A stretch of DNA of 9,820 nucleotides, taken from SIG510 sp045540975 (GTDB lineage Bacteria; Bacillota; Clostridia; Oscillospirales; JAAYXM01). Shown here in pieces: positions 1 through 5,785 of this stretch; position 1 is the stretch's first letter, and the number at the start of each line of letters is the position of its first letter. The notes under the pieces are model-generated. The model worked only from the letters and a program-made list of their open reading frames with translations. It was not told the origin of the DNA and did no database searches. The DNA is taken from contig JAZQIE010000158.1 in assembly GCA_045540975.1 (NCBI GenBank), positions 1-9,820 on the forward strand, in the 5' to 3' direction. The position numbers and the translations under genes were made by a program.

Positions 1-3
1 GAA

Positions 4-984
4 TTGAGAAACTCTGTTATCCCCATCTTTCTGTCGCATATGGGCTGTCCGCATCAATGTGTATTTTGTAATCAGCACGCGATTGCAGGCGCTCCCGTGC
101 GCGCGGAGGATGTGACCGAACAAATCCGAATCGGGCTTTTAAAATGCGCACCGCAGATTCCGCAAGTGGCGTTTTACGGCGGAAGCTTTACCGCGCTTCC
201 CGAAGCCTTGCAAACAGAATACTTAAACGCGGTGCAACCGTTTTTGCAAAATGGGAGTGTGCGGGAGATTCGCCTTTCCACACGCCCGGATGCAATGGAC
301 GAGTCTTGTGCCGCTCGTCTGTTTCGTGCAGGCGTTCGCGAGATTGAACTCGGCGCACAGTCGATGGAGAATCATGTACTTCTGGCGTCGGGGCGCGGAC
401 ATACCGCGCAGGATACCGAGGCCGCCGCGCGAATTGTAAGAACCTTCGGCTTCCGTTTGGTGCTTCAGATGATGGTGGGGCTTCCCGAGGAAACCTCTCC
501 GATTGAAACCGCGCACAGACTCATTGCCTTACGGCCCGATGCGGTTCGTATCTATCCGGTCGCGGTGGTGAAAGACACTCCGCTCGAAGCCATGTGGAAA
601 AACGGGACGTACCGTCCGTTGTCTTTGGAGCGCGGAGTGGAGCTTTGCGCGGATTTGTGGGAGTTATTTGCAAAAGCAGATATCACAGTCATTCGTATGG
701 GACTCAATCCCACACCCGAACTTGACCGCGCGGTGTGTGCGGGTGTGTATCATCCGGCATTTGGGGAACTCGTCCATTCCGAGCGGTTCTATCGCAAAGC
801 GCGTGCACTGTTGGAGGTGACCGATGCGGAACAAACGCTTGTGGTACATCCAAGCCGTTTGTCTTGCATGATCGGTCAAAAAAAGAACAATCTCATTCGC
901 TTAAAGAAAGAGTTTGGAGAGAAACTCCGCATCATCTCGGGTGATGTGGGCGAAGAAGAAATCAAAAGGACATCACTCATATGA
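4..984 (+). CDS. Radical SAM protein, Elp3-like family
   Basis: This is a predicted iron-sulfur enzyme that cleaves S-adenosylmethionine to start radical chemistry; its substrate is unknown. The cysteine triad CPHQCVFC (C15, C19, C22; CxxxCxxC) would bind the 4Fe-4S cluster. GGSFT at residues 59-63 matches the glycine-rich SAM-binding segment, and ELGAQSM near 115-121 is a typical core strand of Elp3/HemN-like radical SAM barrels. No GNAT acetyltransferase domain follows, so it is not full-length Elp3 (326 aa against more than 500). Relatives in Clostridia are often found near rnc and smc, from memory; the upstream side is not in the window. The start taken here is TTG at position 4. It puts the triad at the usual distance from the N-terminus, but an ATG before the window is possible. 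The last codons lie inside a terminator palindrome. Family is confident, substrate is not (perhaps RNA modification, by analogy with Elp3). Confidence 0.85.
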   Translation: MRNSVIPIFLSHMGCPHQCVFCNQHAIAGAPVRAEDVTEQIRIGLLKCAPQIPQVAFYGGSFTALPEALQTEYLNAVQPFLQNGSVREIRLSTRPDAMDESCAARLFRAGVREIELGAQSMENHVLLASGRGHTAQDTEAAARIVRTFGFRLVLQMMVGLPEETSPIETAHRLIALRPDAVRIYPVAVVKDTPLEAMWKNGTYRPLSLERGVELCADLWELFAKADITVIRMGLNPTPELDRAVCAGVYHPAFGELVHSERFYRKARALLEVTDAEQTLVVHPSRLSCMIGQKKNNLIRLKKEFGEKLRIISGDVGEEEIKRTSLI

Positions 985-995
985 GTGATGTCCTT
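966..995. terminator. Bidirectional terminator, perfect palindrome
   Basis: Positions 966-980 and 981-995 are exact reverse complements (15 bp, no spacer; centre CATATG). RNA from either strand could fold into a hairpin with a small loop opened at the centre. The minus-strand exit is U-rich (TTTGATTTCTTCTTC), typical of intrinsic termination; the plus-strand exit (CTTGCTATTTG) is weaker. It lies between two convergent genes, overlaps the TGA at 982-984 of the radical SAM gene, and ends 4 bases from the stop of the cysteine-rich gene. It therefore likely serves both. Confidence 0.85.
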
Positions 996-999
996 CTTG

Positions 1000-1836
1000 C
1001 TATTTGCAGCAGGACTTCGCGGATGCGGTCTCCTCGCTGAAATCACATTGATTCGGTGGGAAAAACTGATCGAGAGGGAATTTGATTTTGCGGAACAAAT
1101 CGCACGGCGAGGATAAGTCATCAACACCGAGAGCCGCGCATTCTTTGTCCGGAATGCAGAAGTCAAAACTCGGCATGAGCAGTTGGGTTTCGCGTTCCAA
1201 GCGCACAATGGAGAATTGCCCCAATGTGACGTACAAACGCTTGCAATCGCCGCCAACCACGAGCGGCTCGCAGAAGCACTCGGTCACACAGGTCGGGACG
1301 TCGCATAAGGTTTCGCACGGACACGGGCAAGCGCACGGGTCGACCAACTTGATATGCAGACAAATCGGGTCGAGTGCTTCCACAACCGCATTCGGCATAT
1401 TGGAGTTTCCCGAGCAAATGTCCGCGGCACAGCACGGCGTTTTGGAATCAAAGGTACGTACATTTCCTTCGCTGCCGAAGAGGATGACCCGTTTTTCGTA
1501 GGAAGCAAGACCAACCACTTCCTGCGGACGTCCGTTGCAAGAGGTCGCATCTGCGGTAATGCGGTAGAAGAAGCGGATGTCAACCGAGTAGAATCCGCGG
1601 TTGAACGAGACCTCTTGCACATCAATCTGAGTCCAAAGCAGTTCGGATTTTTTGCATTTCACATTTGTGGCATTGTCAATGATTTCTTGAGACGATGCGG
1701 TGGGGTAAACGCGTAAGTCCTCGATGCATTCCTTGTCACGGCAGGAATCATAAATACGTTTCGTGTGGATACACACGGCTTCGCGGATGGGAGGAACACT
1801 TCCGCAAATCGGGCCGGGTAATACCTTGTCGGGCAT
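1000..1836 (-). CDS. Cysteine-rich protein, candidate spore coat or exosporium component
   Basis: I cannot assign this 278-residue protein to a named family. It has 25 cysteines (about 9%), including a dense cluster of eight between residues 168 and 189 in a CxCxCxC pattern, and it ends in SCCK. There is no signal peptide or membrane segment, so it would be made in the cytoplasm. Between the cysteine clusters are hydrophobic, strand-like segments (about 66-95, 107-122 and 199-213). ATG at 1836 is supported by AGGAGGT at 1843-1849, 6 bases upstream. A sigma-K-like promoter lies just upstream, and the germinant receptor operon ends 81 bases before the start with no strong terminator between them. 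Soluble cysteine-rich proteins made late in sporulation often cross-link into spore outer layers. That role is inferred from composition, promoter and neighbours. A metal-binding role is the main alternative. Confidence 0.75.
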   Translation of the reverse strand: MPDKVLPGPICGSVPPIREAVCIHTKRIYDSCRDKECIEDLRVYPTASSQEIIDNATNVKCKKSELLWTQIDVQEVSFNRGFYSVDIRFFYRITADATSCNGRPQEVVGLASYEKRVILFGSEGNVRTFDSKTPCCAADICSGNSNMPNAVVEALDPICLHIKLVDPCACPCPCETLCDVPTCVTECFCEPLVVGGDCKRLYVTLGQFSIVRLERETQLLMPSFDFCIPDKECAALGVDDLSSPCDLFRKIKFPLDQFFPPNQCDFSEETASAKSCCK

Positions 1837-1859
1837 TGCAATACCTCCTGTAGCATAGT

Positions 1860-1876
1860 TTGAAGATCACCTTCAA
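1860..1876 (-). promoter_or_regulatory. Hairpin at the predicted mRNA 5' end
   Basis: On the minus strand TTGAAG and CTTCAA form a 6-bp stem with a 5-base loop (GTGAT). An outer pair, GCATAG (1889-1884) and CTATGC (1858-1853), could extend it in DNA, or in read-through RNA from the ger operon. With initiation near 1874 the hairpin would sit almost at the 5' end of the cysteine-rich mRNA and 10 bases from its Shine-Dalgarno sequence, where such structures commonly stabilise messages. No U-run follows, so it is not a convincing terminator for the upstream operon. Confidence 0.35.
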
Positions 1877-1880
1877 TGAC

Positions 1881-1906
1881 ATTCTATGCACCGATGCGGT
1901 TTCTGT
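1881..1906 (-). promoter_or_regulatory. Candidate sigma-K-type sporulation promoter
   Basis: Read on the minus strand, ACA (1906-1904) is followed after 15 bases by CATAGAAT (1888-1881). This matches the mother-cell sigma-K pattern AC followed by CATAnnnT at about 15-17 bases. Initiation would fall near 1874, leaving a leader of about 38 bases before the ATG at 1836. No good sigma-A pair is seen in this gap. The consensus is short, so a chance match is possible. Sigma-E shares the CATA -10, but its -35 box is not evident. Confidence 0.45.
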
Positions 1907-1917
1907 GAAAAAACACA

Positions 1918-2994
1918 CTATTTAGAGGCAAGCGTTAAGCTTTTTAGCCGAGCAATCACACAAAGCGCGAGCGGAAGCAGAATCTGAATCGGAATCAAAA
2001 TCCAAAGCGACAGATTCGATTCCAGCCGTGCCATCAGCATGGGCATCCCATGATATAACAACTGTGTCAAGGATGCAAGGATGAGTCCGATCGGCAGAAT
2101 CGGTGTACGTCCGTCCTTGAGTGAGAATAAATGCCGCAACCCTTGTGTGATGAAACAGAATGAGATCGACACCCGAAAAAATGCAAAGATTGTCATCGCT
2201 ATGGAGGATAACAGTTCCAAATGCTGAACAAAATTCCCGACCGTGCGAATGGAAAACACCGTGAACACGGGATATGCATCACCGATGACTCCGTTTCCGC
2301 CAAGGGCCATGACCGTGATTGCGGAAATCACAAACAGCATTCCACCGCATAGCACCGCACCGACCGTTATCGCACGTGCGCCCGTTGCCTTTTTCGTCAA
2401 ATGTGGGTACAAGACAGAGAGTAAGAACAAATCTCCCAACTGATTGCAAAATACAGTCATACCTCCGCGAAGGGAGACACGTTCAAATGCAAGCAGAAGG
2501 GAAGGGGTTGCATTATGAAATCCAAGCCCGACAAACAGGAGAAACACAAAGACGGCAAACCAAATGGTGAGCGATGCGGTACGTGCGATTGCCAAAACAC
2601 CCGAGCGGCAAGCCCATGCTCCAATCAGAATGATTACAAGCGGCAAAATAATCGTCGGTGTTTTGGAAAGTGCGGTGAGTTGGTTAAATTGCCCGAAAAT
2701 CGAAAGAGAGGTGCAAACGGAAAGAAGAGCGTACAGAATCAGTAAACTTGTGAAAAACCGTCCGACAGGGCGCGTCAGGAGTGTATCGAGGAGCTCGAAA
2801 AACGAACACTCGCTTCTGCGCATGAGAGATCCCAAAAGGGCTGCAACCGCAATTGCAATCAGCCATGCAAACAGATATGACACCCAAACAGCCGCACCCT
2901 CTTTTGCCGCAAAGAGCAGGGCATAACAGTTGGAACTGAAAAACAACACGGTCAAATAAACCGCTTGCCTATTTTGAATCCGTTCAATTTCCAT
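1918..2994 (-). CDS. Germinant receptor subunit B, GerAB/GerKB family
   Basis: This is the integral membrane subunit of a spore germinant receptor. B subunits belong to the APC transporter superfamily and form the pocket that senses the nutrient germinant in the inner spore membrane. The 358-residue protein is almost entirely hydrophobic, with about ten predicted helices beginning near residues 12, 36, 82, 113, 143, 183, 211, 262, 298 and 330, and its length is typical. The stretch around 257-285 (HLELLSSIAMTIFAFFRVS) resembles the conserved segment of the family. ATG at 2994 is chosen because AAGGAGG (3007-3001) lies 6 bases upstream; the frame is open further upstream but would overlap the D gene. 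It is the last gene of the operon, 14 bases after the D stop. The germinant cannot be predicted. Confidence 0.9.
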   Translation of the reverse strand: MEIERIQNRQAVYLTVLFFSSNCYALLFAAKEGAAVWVSYLFAWLIAIAVAALLGSLMRRSECSFFELLDTLLTRPVGRFFTSLLILYALLSVCTSLSIFGQFNQLTALSKTPTIILPLVIILIGAWACRSGVLAIARTASLTIWFAVFVFLLFVGLGFHNATPSLLLAFERVSLRGGMTVFCNQLGDLFLLSVLYPHLTKKATGARAITVGAVLCGGMLFVISAITVMALGGNGVIGDAYPVFTVFSIRTVGNFVQHLELLSSIAMTIFAFFRVSISFCFITQGLRHLFSLKDGRTPILPIGLILASLTQLLYHGMPMLMARLESNLSLWILIPIQILLPLALCVIARLKSLTLASK

Positions 2995-3008
2995 AAAACT
3001 CCTCCTTA

Positions 3009-3218
3009 TCAGGAGATAAACTGAGAAAGCATTCCGCTCAGCGATGCACCTGCATGGTCCAATCGCATCCAATATGCCGCGGGGAGCGCGCTGAGGAGGG
3101 CGAGGATACCGAATATAAGATAAAGCATCTTCTCCTTCCGCTCGGTTGCGCCGCGAATCGAAATCCAATCAAATCCGAGAATTATAGCATAAAGCACCCC
3201 TATGAGAACATAATTCAT
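3009..3218 (-). CDS. Small two-helix membrane protein, germinant receptor D-type subunit
   Basis: A 69-residue protein with two hydrophobic segments (about 3-18 and 32-50) separated by a short charged stretch (RGATERKEK). Some gerA-type operons of spore formers carry an extra gene for a D protein of about 70-75 residues with two membrane helices, which modulates germination through the cognate receptor. This gene fits in size, topology and position. ATG at 3218 shares ATGA with the TGA of the C gene, and GGAGGG (3229-3224) lies 5 bases upstream inside the C gene, so translational coupling is likely. An upstream extension in the same frame is open but overlaps the C gene and is rejected. Assignment rests on context and topology, since I recognise no sequence motif. 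Confidence 0.75.
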   Translation of the reverse strand: MNYVLIGVLYAIILGFDWISIRGATERKEKMLYLIFGILALLSALPAAYWMRLDHAGASLSGMLSQFIS

Positions 3219-4210
3219 ACCCGTCCCTCCGATGTGCGCATTCCGGAGTTTTGAAGACGTACCGAAACCGCGGCGTTTCGGGCTATCGGATGAATGAGTT
3301 CGGAAAAACCGCATACCGCCGCACGTTCCATCAGTGTATTTATTTGGGTTTCCAAAAAGTGTGCAATCGTACGTTCCGCAGACTTGCGCGTGGTTTCGTC
3401 GGTGAGGTCAAAGGCTGCATCACTGCTACTGACCGCAAGGGTCAGCGTAAGAGAAAGAAGGTCCTCTTTTACGGAGATGTTCTCTGCAAGGATTTCAGTG
3501 GAAACCGAGACATGCGGCAGAATCGGAATGTTCGGGATCCACCCTCCGGGGATTTGTGCGGTACAAAGTGAAACGAGGAGCATTTCGTCACCGCTAAGCA
3601 TTCCCAAAAGTGCTTTGTCGCGGTATACCGCACCGCCGCTGATTTGTGCAACGTTGTTTTCAACCGTAACCGTCGGCAGAATCACAAATCCGTCACGCTG
3701 CACGTATTCCCATAACTCTCGCTTTTGAAACCGCCTTGAAGATGCTTGGTTTTGGAATATGTGCAGGCAATGCGCGGTCACCGAATCCGACCCGACATAT
3801 TCGGATGCAAATACGTCTGCGGCACTCGCGTTGTGTGCCACACAAACCGCAACGGATTGATACACATCCTGCGCACGCAAGAAAACGTCCAGTACCTCGT
3901 GTAATTGCGCTTCTTCGATTGCATCGTCAAAAACCATCAAAGCGCAATGCCCCCAATAGAGTTTTTTGCCCGCGTGGGGAATGGCGTTGCGAATTGCGTC
4001 AAACAAACTTCCGCCCTTGCAGGAAATCGTCTTTGCCGTGCTCGGACTTTCGGGTGAGCCGGAAAGGTCTGCGGTTTCAATCGTCACAAGATAGCCGTCA
4101 TCCGTGCGGTCGATTCCGACACCGAGTACATATTCCTGCATTGCGGCTTCGTTATAATCCCAGCATCCGCAAAGGAGAAACAACGGCAGTAACAGTAAAA
4201 TCCGTTTCAT
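3215..4210 (-). CDS. Germinant receptor subunit C, lipoprotein of GerAC/GerKC family
   Basis: This is the lipid-anchored subunit of the receptor, exported and tethered to the outer face of the inner spore membrane; its precise role in germinant sensing is unsettled. The signal peptide (residues 1-15) ends in the lipobox LCGC, with C16 as the diacylglycerol-modified residue, followed by WDYNE. GCWD next to an acidic residue is the hallmark start of mature GerC proteins. The segment VLGVGIDRTDDGYLVTIETA (about 28-47) is the typical first strand pair. At 331 residues it is somewhat shorter than many family members (about 370-400), mainly at the C-terminus. ATG at 4210 overlaps the TGA of the A gene by 4 bases (ATGA), with AAAGGAG (4225-4219) 8 bases upstream. 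It overlaps the D gene the same way at its other end. Confidence 0.92.
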   Translation of the reverse strand: MKRILLLLPLFLLCGCWDYNEAAMQEYVLGVGIDRTDDGYLVTIETADLSGSPESPSTAKTISCKGGSLFDAIRNAIPHAGKKLYWGHCALMVFDDAIEEAQLHEVLDVFLRAQDVYQSVAVCVAHNASAADVFASEYVGSDSVTAHCLHIFQNQASSRRFQKRELWEYVQRDGFVILPTVTVENNVAQISGGAVYRDKALLGMLSGDEMLLVSLCTAQIPGGWIPNIPILPHVSVSTEILAENISVKEDLLSLTLTLAVSSSDAAFDLTDETTRKSAERTIAHFLETQINTLMERAAVCGFSELIHPIARNAAVSVRLQNSGMRTSEGRV

Positions 4211-5691
4211 TTTCGTGTCTCCTTTCTCTTAAAGCGTGTGATATTCGCGGTTTGAAACACCCACGGTCGCGTCCGCATCAGCCACCACGGTGCGCGGATG
4301 AAGACATCCTTAGACTGCTGAAAACTGCCGACGGGCAAATAGGAGAGATACTCAACACCGAAGGATTTGAGTGAGGAAATGTGAAGAAATAGAATCAGTA
4401 CAGCAAGGGCGTAACCGTAAATGCCAAGCGTTGCCCCAAAAAACAGAAAGAGCAGACGAAATGCGAGAATCTCCTGATCAAGCTTTGGCGTGAGAAAGGA
4501 TGTGATGCCGCAAAGTGCAACCAGAATAATCATTTCCGCGCTCACAATCCGTGCGCTCACAATGCTTTGCCCCAAAACAACCGCACCTACCATGCTGATG
4601 GTAAATCCAACGGGTTTCGGAAGACGGATTCCCGCTTCCCGAATCAAGTCGAAGAGCAAGAGTAACAGCAGCATCTCAACCACTGCGGGAAAGGGGACAC
4701 CTGCGCGCGACTTCGCAATGCTGAGAAGCAGATTTTTTGGAATCATTTCCTTGTGATAACAAATCAGTGCAATATAGAGCGAGGGTAAACTGACGGTCAG
4801 GAAAAACGCGATGAAACGAAGTGCCCGTGTAAACGAAGCATAAAAATAATGTGAGTAGTAGTCCTCGCTCGCCTGAAAGTTTTCCAAGAACAAAAACGGA
4901 ACCGTCAGCACAAATGGGGTCCCGTCGCACAAAATCGCAATCCGTCCTTCCAAAAGTTTTGCCGCAACCACATCGGGACGTTCGGTCGACCCCACCGTCT
5001 TAAACGGAGAAAGCGGCGCGTCCTTGATCAGTTCGGAGAGATACGTCACATCCAGAATCGAGTCGATCTCAAACGAAGAAAGACGCCGCTTTAATTCCGT
5101 AAGGGTCTTTTCGTTTGCAAGCCCCTCAATGTAAGAGATACAGATGCGCGTTTTGCTGACACGCCCAAGCGTCATGAATTGGAATTTCAGTTTCGGGTTG
5201 AGTACCTTTCTGCGCACCAGACTGATATTGTTGACAATCAGCTCGTTGAAGCTCTCCTTCGGTCCGTTGACCGCGTTTTCGGTTTCGGGCAAACCAATCC
5301 CGCGGACTGAATAGCGTTTGGAATTGGCAAACATCGCACGTCGGCAGCCGTCCAACAAAATCACGGTATCCCCGATGAGAACATGGAGCGCAAGGTCATC
5401 CAAATCCTTTACAAAGTTGGTCTCATCCGCTTGCACCACGCGGTGGACGGCATAAGCGCCGATATCGGATATCTCGGTCGGGAAATGAAACCGCAACAGC
5501 GGGCGTACCACGTTTTCGTCGATGACCGCATTGTTCACCAAAACCTCTGTGAAAATAATATATCCGCAGATGTCGGGATTGTGCTGGTTTTCAAATCTGC
5601 GAAACTTCACCGTGTCATCAAAGCGGAACAACTCGCGTACCGTCTCAATATCACGTGCGAGAATACCGCTTAAAAATGCTTGGATTTCCAT
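4207..5691 (-). CDS. Germinant receptor subunit A, GerAA/GerKA family
   Basis: First gene of the receptor operon, encoding the A subunit of the germinant receptor in the inner spore membrane. The 494-residue protein has a soluble N-terminal half (1 to about 285) with family motifs LIGDTVILLDG (105-115), GPKESFNE (143-150) and LEGRIAILCDGTPF (247-260). A membrane half follows, with helices near 291-312, 335-352, 362-383, 386-402 and 408-440. The AGVPFPAVVEM and REAGIRLPKPVG segments (330-362) are diagnostic of GerA proteins. ATG at 5691 has AAGGAG (5705-5700) 8 bases upstream. The frame stays open further upstream but would run through a terminator hairpin, so that start is rejected. A CATAGGT element at 5740-5734 might be a sporulation -10 box, but no matching -35 is visible. 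Its specificity is unknown. Confidence 0.95.
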   Translation of the reverse strand: MEIQAFLSGILARDIETVRELFRFDDTVKFRRFENQHNPDICGYIIFTEVLVNNAVIDENVVRPLLRFHFPTEISDIGAYAVHRVVQADETNFVKDLDDLALHVLIGDTVILLDGCRRAMFANSKRYSVRGIGLPETENAVNGPKESFNELIVNNISLVRRKVLNPKLKFQFMTLGRVSKTRICISYIEGLANEKTLTELKRRLSSFEIDSILDVTYLSELIKDAPLSPFKTVGSTERPDVVAAKLLEGRIAILCDGTPFVLTVPFLFLENFQASEDYYSHYFYASFTRALRFIAFFLTVSLPSLYIALICYHKEMIPKNLLLSIAKSRAGVPFPAVVEMLLLLLLFDLIREAGIRLPKPVGFTISMVGAVVLGQSIVSARIVSAEMIILVALCGITSFLTPKLDQEILAFRLLFLFFGATLGIYGYALAVLILFLHISSLKSFGVEYLSYLPVGSFQQSKDVFIRAPWWLMRTRPWVFQTANITRFKRKETRK

Positions 5692-5745
5692 GACGCCCAC
5701 TCCTTTTTTTGTTAGTTTGCCGAAAATCCTCGCACCTATGCAAAA

Positions 5746-5780
5746 AAAGAAACGTCCGAGAATTACTCGGACGTTTCTTT
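5746..5780 (-). terminator. Intrinsic terminator of the SLH protein gene
   Basis: A 15-bp perfect stem (5746-5760 with 5766-5780, CGTCCGAG at its core) has a 5-base loop. On the minus strand it is followed by an unbroken T run covering 5748-5742. It begins 5 bases after the TAA of the SLH gene. It separates that gene from the germinant receptor operon, which must therefore start from a promoter between about 5745 and 5691 or depend on read-through. Confidence 0.93.
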
Positions 5781-5785
5781 GTGTA

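Noticed and set aside
1877..1917. Terminator for the germinant receptor operon after gerB.
   Set aside because: Only a weak GTG-T6-CAC pairing and the leader hairpin are present and neither has a proper stem plus U-run, so read-through into the cysteine-rich gene remains possible.
3736..4374. Plus-strand open frame of 212 codons opposite the receptor C and A genes.
   Set aside because: Its product is Arg/His/Pro-rich without a domain, typical of an antisense shadow of a well-supported gene pair.
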